Assembly: GCA_025997155.1 (NCBI GenBank)
Contig: BNUF01000037.1
Span: 1-18,250 of the forward strand
Length of the DNA: 18,250 nt
Reading direction: 5' to 3'
DNA from: Clostridia bacterium
Lineage (GTDB): Bacteria; Bacillota; Clostridia; Lachnospirales; WQUN01
Shown here: positions 8,434 through 16,134 of the stretch, piece by piece
Layout: every line of letters begins with the position of its first letter
How positions within the stretch are numbered: position 1 is the first letter of the stretch
Translations under genes and position numbers: made by a program
The notes under the pieces: model-generated
What the model was told of the DNA's origin: nothing
Databases searched by the model: none
The model's input: the letters and a program-made list of their open reading frames with translations, nothing else

Positions 8434-9465
8434 TTACTCGGAAAGTACCGAAACGTGCGTGTTGGTAAGGCGCATATGCGCTATGGCGGCGTTTACGGCG
8501 TCTCCCGTTCCCTGAACGACGACGAAAAGATTTCCGATTGGGCGGCTTTGGATTATCTCGATTCCGCCGTATATTATGCTGATGTCGACGGCGAATTTCC
8601 GCGCAACTTTTGTGATATGCGCGTCGTTCGCGCCGTCCCCAAGAAAAACGAGGTGAAGAAATTTGCCGTTTTCCCCCGTAAGGCTTTTGATATCGATATT
8701 TCGCAAGATTTTTTGTACTTCTTCGATGTCAAAGGCGTTTGCGGTAAATTTTTTGGTCGCCTCTGTGCGGGGGTTTGAAAACATATCAAACAGGTCGCCC
8801 TGCTCGACGACGCGTCCTTTGTCCATAAAGGCGGCTTTGTTGCAGATTTGCTTTACGACAAGCATTTCGTGCGTGATTATAACGATTGTGAGGTTGAGCA
8901 GTTTATTTAGTTTTTGCAGGAGTTCAAGGATAGAGTCGGTCGTTTGCGGGTCGAGCGCGGAGGTGGACTCGTCGCTTAGGAGTATGTGCGGATCGTTCGC
9001 CAACGCCCGCGCTATGGCGACACGCTGTTTTTGCCCGCCGCTTAGCTGGGACGGGTAGTTGTTCCTTTTATCAGAAAGCCCGACAAGATTAAGAATCTCG
9101 CCGACTTTTATCTCGATATCGCGTTTTGAACGTTTTTGGTATTTTAAGGGAAGAGCTAGGTTCTCGAAAACCGTTTTTGAACGCATAAGGTTGAAATGCT
9201 GAAAAATCATACCTATTTTTTGCCGCGTTTTCTCGAGCTGCTTTTCGGTCTGGGCGGTAATGTCCGTGCCGCCGATTATGACCGAGCCGCTGTCGGGGCG
9301 TTCGAGAAGGTTTATACATCGAATCAGCGTGCTTTTGCCCGCGCCGCTGAACCCGACTACGCCGAAAATGTCGGCGCGGTCGACGGTGAGGGAAACGCCG
9401 TCAAGAGCCTTGACTTCGTTCGAACCCGCCTTGTAAGTTTTTGTAAGTTCCCTCAGTTCTATCAA
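8434..9465 (-). CDS. metN: MetN methionine ABC transporter ATP-binding protein
   Basis: This ATPase powers methionine import with MetI and MetQ. With the chosen start it has 343 residues and begins MIELRELTKTYKAG, as in most MetN proteins. Motifs are Walker A GFSGAGKST (38-46), Q-loop at FQHFN (88-92), signature LSGGQ (141-145), Walker B ILLSDESTSALD (161-172) and H-loop H199. A C-terminal NIL domain (about 265-340) is present; in this family it binds methionine and gives feedback inhibition of transport. The TTG at 9465 is chosen because GGGAGG lies six bases before it. An upstream GTG at 9486 would place that ribosome binding site inside the coding region and add seven non-family residues. 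The gene is first in its operon. Confidence 0.95.
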   Translation of the reverse strand: MIELRELTKTYKAGSNEVKALDGVSLTVDRADIFGVVGFSGAGKSTLIRCINLLERPDSGSVIIGGTDITAQTEKQLEKTRQKIGMIFQHFNLMRSKTVFENLALPLKYQKRSKRDIEIKVGEILNLVGLSDKRNNYPSQLSGGQKQRVAIARALANDPHILLSDESTSALDPQTTDSILELLQKLNKLLNLTIVIITHEMLVVKQICNKAAFMDKGRVVEQGDLFDMFSNPRTEATKKFTANAFDIEEVQKILRNIDIKSLTGENGKFLHLVFLGDGANDAHITKVARKFAVDISIIYGGIEIIQSRPIGNLFVVVQGTGDAVNAAIAHMRLTNTHVSVLSE

Positions 9466-9505
9466 AACGCGCCTCCCTTGCAACACATATTAAAATTGTA
9501 TGCTT

Positions 9506-9534
9506 AGTATATTATACCGCGTTTGATTTGTCAA
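9506..9534 (-). promoter_or_regulatory. Sigma70/SigA-type promoter of the metNIQ operon
   Basis: On the minus strand TTGACA (9529-9534) and TATACT (9506-9511) are separated by exactly 17 bases. Transcription would start near 9499, only some 30 bases before the metN start at 9465. That leaves no space for a SAM riboswitch or T-box leader, so any methionine control must act through a protein repressor or the NIL domain. No operator palindrome is obvious. Confidence 0.75.
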
Positions 9535-9564
9535 GTTCTCTCTTACTTAAACCCGTTTCGGTGT

Positions 9565-12057
9565 TTATGAGGTCAAACTCGCAAACATTTTAAGGAGGTT
9601 GTCGGCAATCCCGCCTGAATATTTTGACAAAAACAACTCAACCGCCGTGCTGATGTTCGCGACACTTGCGAAAGTGACTAGATGTGAGCGAAAACGTTCC
9701 CAGCCTTTCTCGGGTTCTTCTTTTTTTGCTTCTTCAACGAGGGTTCTAAGTTTGTCGGCGTCTTTCCCTCTCAATTCGTCGCGAGCTTCGTCGGACGCGA
9801 GAAACTTTTCCATTGCGGCGATAAAATCTTTGAAGTCCTGCGGGCTTAGCGTTTTCGGCAAACTGATATTGTTTGACTGTATCGGTTTTTCGACATACCC
9901 GACTTGACTCCCGCCTATCATAGTACCGTTATTGATATTCACATTATGCACAAACGTAACCGCCTTTATATTTTTGTTTGTTCCGGGGTCGTAATAGTCC
10001 TTTTTATTTATGGCATAACCGTATAAAGTTCCGTCGTCCAGCCACTTAGGCTCAATCTCGCGGTTTTCGTACATACGAATGTTATATTCCAAACTTGGGT
10101 GCTTGCTTTTATAACTATGAAAAATATCGTTCAGCGTTTCGCGTATCTTGTCTAGGTAGTCATTCCACGCGCCGCCGCTCACGTATACGCAGATTTCCCT
10201 GTCTTTTTCCCGCACGAGAGCGGTTTGTCCCGCCGAATTTTTCAATACCACGCCGTGCCGCCAGACGGATTCGTGGATTTCCTCGTTGTGCCGCACGATA
10301 AACCGCGAAATGGTATCAGGCGGCAAGGGGCGTTCTGACGCGTAACGGCATACGGGAGTTTCCTCGCCTGAAAATCCCGCAAGCGTTTTCGGGCGGTCTT
10401 CGGGCATTAGATGCGGAATAACCAACGTATCTTGACGTTCCACCTTATACGCAAGTTCATAATGTATCATAAGTTCAAAAATAAACCTATGCTTTTCTTT
10501 CGGGTATCTGTCGGATTCTTTTGCGAATATGTCCGCAAAATCAGCCAGTTTTACCGCGTGTTCTTTTTTATCGTTAACCCAGTTAATCACAGCGTACACG
10601 CCGTGGCTAATCCATTCGGGATTTAACACAAGGGTCTTGTAGTGTGCCAAGTTCTTGTACCACAGGCATATGCCAAGCGCGTGCAAGGAATCAAGCAGGT
10701 TTTCCGCATTTTCAATTTTATGCTTGTCCGCGATTTTCTCAAAAATTTCCTTTTTGGTAAACTCCGCGGCTTTTTTCTCTTTTTTATTGACGAATAGGCT
10801 TTCTACCTCTTCTTTCACGTCAAAATAAGAGGCAGGCAGCATTAAGTTGCTCCACAACGGATTTTTTCGGATAGCGTCCGCCAATTCTCGGCGAAAACCG
10901 TTAAGTTCCGATATGTCCTCCTCGATAGAGAATTCTTTCAAAACGATATCTCCGTACCGTTCCCGCAAGGTGTTGATATGAATGTCTGGCGCGTGTGCGT
11001 CGCGTTTGTTCACAAAAATAAACGTCTGTGAACCCCCGCCGTAGTTTTTCACGTGGTCAAGCCAGTATTCCAAACGGTTTCGTTCCTCCGAGCGTCCGTC
11101 ATACACAATGATATAGACACAGCGTTCCGACATAAAAAACCTATGGGCGGCGTGTGTGATTACGTGTCCGGCGAAGTCCCAAATATGTATTTTTACGGTG
11201 TCCTCGCCTGTTTTCGTTTCTGGAGTCCAAAGAAGGGTGTCAACTCCAGCGGTACTATCTTTATCTTTAGTCATAGGTTTGTTAGGGTCAACCAGACGGC
11301 GGGCAAGGCAGGTTTTTCCCGCGCCCTTTTCGCCCAGTATGATAATCCGCGCCTCGTTCAGCCGTTTCGCGTCCCGCTGTTCCAAAGCGATTAAATAATC
11401 CGCGACAAAGTTTGCGCCTTTATCCCGTATTTCTTCTGGAACAGACAAACGCCGCTCAAGAGCTTTCTTATCAATTTCAAAATGATTCTCGAAAATATTT
11501 TTGTAGAGGTCGCCCCAATAGCCGCAACCTATGTCCCGCAAAGCTTTCTGGAAGTTGTTCCATACATTGCCGTATAAGGATAAGTCGTTATTGAAATCGG
11601 CGTAATTTCGACCGTTTTGAATTATTTCAAGGTCTTGAAGAATGATTTCTCGTAAGCTAGCATTGGCGACGCAGGCGGCGTTGGCGGCGTTGGCGGCGTT
11701 GTAGGCGGCGTTGTAGACATTGTAGGCGGAGTAGGCGGCGTAGGCGGCGTTGTAGACGGCGTAGGCGGCGTTGTAGGCGGCGGAGGAGGCGGAGGCGGAG
11801 GAGAAATTGGTGAAGGCGGCGGAGGCGGCGGAGGCGGCGGAGGAGACATTGCTGACAGCACGGGAGCAGTCAAGTGCCCAAAAAATACTATGCAAATGTT
11901 GTGTGCGTTTTGAATTCTGCCAAAAATTAAAGTTACCCTTACTCCCTACATATGGCAACGCCCGCACCGCACAAAGCCACGCGAAAAAAACGGTGTCTGT
12001 TTTGTTGAGTTCTTGCAATTTTTCCTTTACTTTTTTCTCGAAATAGTCAATGTTCAT
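9565..12057 (-). CDS. Roc-COR family GTPase with Ala/Tyr/Asn-rich N-terminal repeat
   Basis: This is an 830-residue Roco-type protein without leucine-rich repeats. Residues 20-60 contain a WLCAVRALP motif. Residues 66-134 are a low-complexity Ala/Tyr/Asn/Ser repeat (AAYNAAYA-like units), followed by a Trp/Tyr-containing helical part to about 195. The Ras-like Roc domain spans about 236-400: P-loop GEKGAGKT (242-249), G3 WDFAGH (293-298) and G4 NKRD (350-353). The COR domain (about 405-600) includes LNPEWISHGVYAVI (478-491) and LVIPHLMPED. A linker VNINNGTMIGGSQVG (706-720) leads to a helical C-terminus with no recognised effector. Roc-COR proteins cycle between GTP-linked monomer and dimer states. 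A GGGAGG site lies eight bases before the ATG, and a consensus promoter precedes it. It is divergent from the Hsp70 genes, which suggests a functional link but does not prove it. Confidence 0.9.
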   Translation of the reverse strand: MNIDYFEKKVKEKLQELNKTDTVFFAWLCAVRALPYVGSKGNFNFWQNSKRTQHLHSIFWALDCSRAVSNVSSAASAASAAFTNFSSASASSAAYNAAYAVYNAAYAAYSAYNVYNAAYNAANAANAACVANASLREIILQDLEIIQNGRNYADFNNDLSLYGNVWNNFQKALRDIGCGYWGDLYKNIFENHFEIDKKALERRLSVPEEIRDKGANFVADYLIALEQRDAKRLNEARIIILGEKGAGKTCLARRLVDPNKPMTKDKDSTAGVDTLLWTPETKTGEDTVKIHIWDFAGHVITHAAHRFFMSERCVYIIVYDGRSEERNRLEYWLDHVKNYGGGSQTFIFVNKRDAHAPDIHINTLRERYGDIVLKEFSIEEDISELNGFRRELADAIRKNPLWSNLMLPASYFDVKEEVESLFVNKKEKKAAEFTKKEIFEKIADKHKIENAENLLDSLHALGICLWYKNLAHYKTLVLNPEWISHGVYAVINWVNDKKEHAVKLADFADIFAKESDRYPKEKHRFIFELMIHYELAYKVERQDTLVIPHLMPEDRPKTLAGFSGEETPVCRYASERPLPPDTISRFIVRHNEEIHESVWRHGVVLKNSAGQTALVREKDREICVYVSGGAWNDYLDKIRETLNDIFHSYKSKHPSLEYNIRMYENREIEPKWLDDGTLYGYAINKKDYYDPGTNKNIKAVTFVHNVNINNGTMIGGSQVGYVEKPIQSNNISLPKTLSPQDFKDFIAAMEKFLASDEARDELRGKDADKLRTLVEEAKKEEPEKGWERFRSHLVTFASVANISTAVELFLSKYSGGIADNLLKMFASLTS
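11656..11862 (-). repeat. In-gene tandem-like repeat encoding the Ala/Tyr/Asn-rich segment
   Basis: About 200 bases inside the Roc-COR gene consist of imperfect units built on GTAGGCGGCGTT and GGCGGA (plus-strand reading), 6-15 bases long, encoding residues 66-134. The unit length is a multiple of three, so unit gain or loss would keep the frame. The strong GGCGGC/GGCGGA periodicity makes slippage or recombination between copies plausible. Confidence 0.8.
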
Positions 12058-12082
12058 TGCGGCGTCCTCCCTTATTTCTTAT

Positions 12083-12111
12083 ATTATATGACATAAATCG
12101 CTCTATGTAAA
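12083..12111 (-). promoter_or_regulatory. Sigma70/SigA-type promoter of the Roc-COR gene
   Basis: On the minus strand -35 TTTACA (12106-12111) and a perfect -10 TATAAT (12083-12088) are spaced by 17 bases. The predicted start is near 12076, about 20 bases before the ATG, leaving room for little more than the ribosome binding site. Confidence 0.72.
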
Positions 12112-12197
12112 GTCTACAAAGTCGAGTGATTTACTTGACAAACAGATGTTTTTTATACGGAAATAAACAAAACGCCGAAATTGACGTATAAATTTTA

Positions 12198-12226
12198 TTG
12201 TAAGGTTAAAAGAGCTATGGTAATAT
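12198..12226 (+). promoter_or_regulatory. Candidate promoter of the Hsp70 / Hsp70-vWA genes
   Basis: TTGTAA (12198-12203) and TAATAT (12221-12226) are separated by 17 bases, giving a start near 12233, about 26 bases before the TTG start codon. Both boxes are imperfect. A perfect TTGACA at 12135-12140 has no matching -10 at 16-18 bases. The divergent promoters for Roc-COR and Hsp70 are some 90 bases apart, close enough for shared control. Confidence 0.45.
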
Positions 12227-12258
12227 ATATGTAATAGATAAAATGAGAAGGTGTTTTT

Positions 12259-13920
12259 TTGAACTGGGAGAGCTACAGGCAACAGATAGATGAGAACGCG
12301 GGGCTTTTGGAGGACTGGTACATACTTGGGATTGACCTGGGTACTACTAACTCGGTTATAAGTTACTGGGACAACGCGGCGGGGAAGCCCGTGCCGATTG
12401 ACGTAAGCAACGGCTTCGGCAAAGCTCCTATGCCGTCGGTGGTGCAGTACCGCCCCGACGACGATTCGGGGGATTTGGGCGAATGGGTAATCGGCGAAGA
12501 GGCATACCGTTCGATGAAAATTTATAACGACACAACGATACGCTCGATTAAGCGGAAAATGGGAACGTCCGATACAGTCGCCATAAACGGGAAAAATTAC
12601 CTGCCGGAGGAGATTTCGGCGAAGATTCTTGAGGAACTTATCGCCCATTGCAGGAGTTTGAACCCAAAGGCGGAGATTGCGGGGGTCGTGGTGTCCGTGC
12701 CGTATGATTTTGACGACGCGGCGAAAAAGGCGACTATGCGAGCTTGCGAGCTGGCGGGGCTTTCGGACAAGCTGATATGCCTGATTGAAGAACCCAAGGC
12801 GGCGACTCTTGCGTATAATTTTAACGCCCACAAAAAGCTTGAGAGCGGAGAGCTTATTATGGTTTTCGACTTTGGTGGCGGGACGCTTGATATCACGGTG
12901 TTTCACGTCAAGGACAGCGACAACGCGAGGATTAAACTTCAGGTAATCAGCGAGGGCGGCGAGGCGGAACACGGCGGCGACAACATAGACGAGGTTGTCG
13001 CGGCGAAGTGCTATGAGTTCATCGAGAAAAAGACGGGGCAGAGCAAGGAACAAATTATAGATAGTTCTAAGGAGAATCAGGTCGAAATCGAGACGAAGGC
13101 GCGGGAAGCGAAGGAACGCCTGTCGGGCGTTAAGAGTTTTCGTATTCCGTTTACTTTTTGTATCCCTCCTTTTGTGGAACAGCTGACGCGGGAAGAGTTT
13201 GAGGGGCTTATCGCTCCTTTTATCGAAAAGACGCGCAAACTCGTGCAGAAAGCGTTGCGGGAAGCTTACACGGGGGCGTTAACGCCCGATAAGATTACAA
13301 TGGCGCTTATGGAGGGCGGGTCGTGCCAGATGCCGTGGGTGCGGGCGATGCTCCTCGACGTGTTTAACGACGCGGACAAGATATACGAATCGAACACTCC
13401 CGCGCTTGACATTTCCCTCGGGGCGACATATTACGCCGCGATGAAAATGGGGCTGTTGTCGCAACCCGATATGGAATCGGAGAAACTGTCGGTGGAGTTT
13501 GAGACGTCGGTGGCGCACGATATCGGGTTTGAGATAAGAAGCGGAAAAAAGGTGTCGTTTTCCCCGATTATAAAGAGGGGGACGACATATTCGCTTGCTA
13601 AGAAAAGCAAGATTTTGACGCTGTACGGGGATACTCCCGAGGATATGACAAATTTTGACATAAAGATACTCGAACGTATGAATCTTAACGATAAGATTGA
13701 GGATTGCCGCCTTATCGGGGAGGTGTCGATTACGGGGCTGCCCGAACGCCCGAACGGGAAAACCAAGTTAAACATTACCCTGTCGGTTGCGGAGGGCGGG
13801 CTGACGCGGGGGACTGTCGAGGATATGGGGTATCCGCGTGAATACGAGCCGAGCGGGTATAAACAGGATTTCGCGCCGTCACGCTTTGAAAAGACTATAA
13901 TACGAAAAGAGGGCATATAG
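12259..13920 (+). CDS. Hsp70-like protein lacking the helical lid
   Basis: A divergent Hsp70 of 553 residues. After an extra N-terminal stretch of about 20 residues comes the actin-fold ATPase domain (about 21-398). Its phosphate-1 motif GIDLGTTNSV (24-33) and phosphate-2 motif FDFGGGTLDITV (203-214) are intact. The adenosine motif reads MEGGSCQMP (351-359) where DnaK has VGGSTRIP. Residues 415-525 resemble the beta-sandwich substrate domain (IKRGTTYSLAKKS segment). The protein ends there, without the alpha-helical lid or the EEVD/DnaK-type tail. DnaK has 600-640 residues. The start is TTG, with AGAAGGTG placed five to seven bases upstream. The next gene begins one base after its stop. It is not the housekeeping DnaK, since grpE and dnaJ are not adjacent; ATP-driven client binding is likely, and the client is unknown. 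Confidence 0.88.
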   Translation: MNWESYRQQIDENAGLLEDWYILGIDLGTTNSVISYWDNAAGKPVPIDVSNGFGKAPMPSVVQYRPDDDSGDLGEWVIGEEAYRSMKIYNDTTIRSIKRKMGTSDTVAINGKNYLPEEISAKILEELIAHCRSLNPKAEIAGVVVSVPYDFDDAAKKATMRACELAGLSDKLICLIEEPKAATLAYNFNAHKKLESGELIMVFDFGGGTLDITVFHVKDSDNARIKLQVISEGGEAEHGGDNIDEVVAAKCYEFIEKKTGQSKEQIIDSSKENQVEIETKAREAKERLSGVKSFRIPFTFCIPPFVEQLTREEFEGLIAPFIEKTRKLVQKALREAYTGALTPDKITMALMEGGSCQMPWVRAMLLDVFNDADKIYESNTPALDISLGATYYAAMKMGLLSQPDMESEKLSVEFETSVAHDIGFEIRSGKKVSFSPIIKRGTTYSLAKKSKILTLYGDTPEDMTNFDIKILERMNLNDKIEDCRLIGEVSITGLPERPNGKTKLNITLSVAEGGLTRGTVEDMGYPREYEPSGYKQDFAPSRFEKTIIRKEGI

Positions 13921-13921
13921 A

Positions 13922-15997
13922 ATGGCTTATTTGGGTATAGATTTAGGTACGACAAACTCTGTCGCCGTCATCTACACGGATAAAAGCGACGCGCTCGAAG
14001 CCGTGCGGACGGACGGAACGGACGAGGTTCTGCCCTCGGTCGTGAGTTTTACGGAGGACGGGGTTATAACGGGGCAGGAGGCGAAATCGGGAGCTATCAT
14101 ATATCCCGAAAGTACCGTGATTTCTGTCAAGCGGCTTATGGGGAGCTCGGAGAAGATTAATATCGGGGCGGTCTCGAAGACTCCCGAGGAGGTTTCGGCG
14201 GAGATTCTTAAAAAGCTGAAACAGGCGGCGGAGGAGCAGTCGGGGGAAGTCTTTGACGAGGTTGTAATCACTCACCCCGCGTACTTCAACGACAGGCAAA
14301 TGTTCGCGACAAAACAGGCGGGGCTTTTCGCGGGGTTCAAGAACGTGTTTCTGTTGTCCGAGCCTTTGGCGGCGGCTATTGAGTACGGCTACAAACAGGG
14401 CTACGCGCAGACGCTCCTTGTGTACGACTTGGGGGGCGGGACTTTTGACGCGTGCGTGCTTAAGGTGTCGCAAAGCGAGACGGGCGACGATATTTTTCAG
14501 GAGTTGTCGGACGTCGGGGATATGACCCTTGGCGGCGACGATTTTGACGCTGAGCTAATCAAGTTTATGACGGAAGAGTTTAACAAACAGAATAATTTCG
14601 ATATGGACTCGCTTGACGCGGGGGAACATAAAAGAGTCGTGCAAAAACTTAAACAAGAGGCGGAGAACACAAAGAAAAAACTGTCGGGGACTAATAAGGC
14701 GGCGATTCGGATTCAGCCGCTTTTGATTGATAACGGCGTGCCTAGGAATCTGTCCCTTGAGATTAGCCGCGACGAATTTGAAGCTATGATTCGCAAATAT
14801 GTGGACAGAAGCCGCGACATAATCGAACAGGCGCTCAAACGCGCAAACCGCGAACCCGACGATATCTCGAAGGTGATTCTCGTGGGCGGCTCGACGCTTA
14901 TACCTATGGTAAAACGCACAGTCGCGGGGTATATCAAAGAACCGTACCGCGCTACCGACCCCGCGAAGAGTGTCGCTATGGGCGCGGCGATTTATAACCA
15001 TTTGATACATTTACCGAACAGCAACGTTAAGGTGGGGCAGATTACGCGGCAGATTTTCGGGACGGAGGCAGTCGTGAACGTGGCGACTATGGAAAAAGGG
15101 CTTATCCCGATTATCCCGATGGGAAGCCCGATTCCGTGCCGTTTTTCCGACAGCAATTTCGCGAGTATGTCGGGCGCGTCTACCGTGAACGTTGATGTGT
15201 ACCAATGGGAGCAAGCGCACGACGACGACAAGAAGTATATCGGGAGCGTGGTGCTTGACGGGCTTTCGGGGACGACACAGCTTGAGATTACTTACGCCAC
15301 GGACGAAAACAACCTTTTCGAGGTGTATGTCAAGGATTTGGCAAGCGGGGCGACAAAACGCGCCGAGTTCGACAGGACAAAGGTATCCGCGCCTCCCGCG
15401 CCGCGCGCGGCGACTGTCACCTCCGATAACGTCAATGTAGTATTCCTTATCGACACGACAGGGAGTATGGACACATATATAAACGGCGTGAAAGACCGCG
15501 CAATCGAGTTTTCAAATATTTTGCGGGGTAAGGGGGCGGCGTTTAAACTGGGGCTTATCGGATTCGGGGATTTGGGCGAAAAGGAAAAGCCAAGCGTTTA
15601 CAATTTTACCAATGACGTTCCAAGATTCCAGAAACTTGTCAAAAATATCCCGAGGACCTACGGCGGGGATATCCCCGAATCCTCCCTTGACGCGCTGGAA
15701 ACAGGCGTGAAACTCGTCGAGGACAGCAAAATCACGACCGGGCGAAATATCTTTATCCTTATCACGGACGCGCCGCCGCACGTGCCCACCGCCTCGGGGA
15801 AATCCGTAAACGACATATTCAATATGCTTAACGACCGCAATATCACAACATACGTCGTCGCCCGCAAGGATAAGGAGAGTATCGAAGCTTACGACCCGAT
15901 TACAAAACCCCACGGAAAATACTATGACCTCAACGATAAATTTTACGATATTCTGGATAATATAGCTATGAGTATCGCCGAACTTATTCGTATCTAG
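13922..15997 (+). CDS. Hsp70-like protein fused to a C-terminal von Willebrand factor A domain
   Basis: In 691 residues an Hsp70 core is joined to a vWA domain. The ATPase domain (1-362) has GIDLGTTNSV (5-14), YDLGGGTFDACV (168-179), LGGDDFD (203-209) and VGGSTLIPMV (321-330), all close to DnaK. A beta-sandwich substrate domain follows (about 370-480, ending in a FEVYVKDLASG stretch). The position of the helical lid is taken, after a Pro/Ala linker (490-498), by a vWA domain (503-690) with MIDAS-type residues D511-T-T-G-S515, GGDIPE (581-586) and ITDAPPH (D616). vWA domains usually bind a protein partner through a metal ion. The ATG lies one base after the upstream stop, with AGAGGG in front. 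It has no signal peptide and should be cytoplasmic. The pair probably works as a heteromeric chaperone-like unit. Confidence 0.92.
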   Translation: MAYLGIDLGTTNSVAVIYTDKSDALEAVRTDGTDEVLPSVVSFTEDGVITGQEAKSGAIIYPESTVISVKRLMGSSEKINIGAVSKTPEEVSAEILKKLKQAAEEQSGEVFDEVVITHPAYFNDRQMFATKQAGLFAGFKNVFLLSEPLAAAIEYGYKQGYAQTLLVYDLGGGTFDACVLKVSQSETGDDIFQELSDVGDMTLGGDDFDAELIKFMTEEFNKQNNFDMDSLDAGEHKRVVQKLKQEAENTKKKLSGTNKAAIRIQPLLIDNGVPRNLSLEISRDEFEAMIRKYVDRSRDIIEQALKRANREPDDISKVILVGGSTLIPMVKRTVAGYIKEPYRATDPAKSVAMGAAIYNHLIHLPNSNVKVGQITRQIFGTEAVVNVATMEKGLIPIIPMGSPIPCRFSDSNFASMSGASTVNVDVYQWEQAHDDDKKYIGSVVLDGLSGTTQLEITYATDENNLFEVYVKDLASGATKRAEFDRTKVSAPPAPRAATVTSDNVNVVFLIDTTGSMDTYINGVKDRAIEFSNILRGKGAAFKLGLIGFGDLGEKEKPSVYNFTNDVPRFQKLVKNIPRTYGGDIPESSLDALETGVKLVEDSKITTGRNIFILITDAPPHVPTASGKSVNDIFNMLNDRNITTYVVARKDKESIEAYDPITKPHGKYYDLNDKFYDILDNIAMSIAELIRI

Positions 15998-16036
15998 GGA
16001 GGATACCCGATGAATTTTCACGCCACTCTAATGTAA
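15997..16036 (+). other. Orphan ribosome binding site and 8-codon ORF (possible remnant gene start)
   Basis: A strong GGGAGG (15997-16002) overlaps the last base of the preceding stop codon and lies seven bases before ATG at 16010. The frame reads MNFHATLM and stops at TAA (16034-16036). Such a good initiation site with almost no coding sequence, directly before a repeat-like element, suggests the truncated start of a former gene. A leader peptide is the alternative. Confidence 0.4.
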
Positions 16037-16060
16037 TAAGGTTTTTAATAAAAGTTTTGT

Positions 16061-16113
16061 CCACTTTTTCAAAAGTGGCGGGGTTTGGGGCAGAGCCCCA
16101 AGGTCTTGACCTT
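16061..16113. repeat. Three-hairpin intergenic repeat-like element
   Basis: Three inverted repeats follow each other: CCACTTTT/AAAAGTGG (16061-16068 with 16071-16078), TTGGGGC/GCCCCAA (16085-16091 with 16095-16101) and AAGGTC/GACCTT (16100-16105 with 16108-16113). The composition, a TTTTC-A tract arm followed by GGGGTTTGGGGCAGAGCCCC, resembles dispersed intergenic repeats common in Clostridia genomes (from memory). Only one copy is in this window. It contains no T-run after the GC-rich hairpin, so it is not a clear terminator. Confidence 0.6.
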
Positions 16114-16134
16114 GACTTTAAGGAATGATAAGCC

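Noticed and set aside
9466..9486. GTG start for metN at 9486
   Set aside because: It would put the GGGAGG ribosome binding site inside the coding sequence and add seven residues absent from MetN proteins.
9535..9564. Hairpin after the Roc-COR stop codon as a terminator
   Set aside because: The stem AAAC-CCG/CGG-GTTT has a bulge and no following T-run, so it does not meet the usual criteria.
11640..11880. CRISPR array or minisatellite
   Set aside because: The repetitive stretch has short, imperfect units without spacers and stays in frame within the Roc-COR gene, so it is a coding repeat.
12103..13053. A 316-codon open frame on the minus strand opposite the first Hsp70 gene
   Set aside because: It is Arg/His-rich with no domain character, lies fully antisense to a well-supported Hsp70 gene, and is explained by the strand-biased codon use of that gene.
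12259..13920. Housekeeping dnaK
   Set aside because: The protein lacks the lid, has an altered adenosine motif and is not beside grpE or dnaJ.
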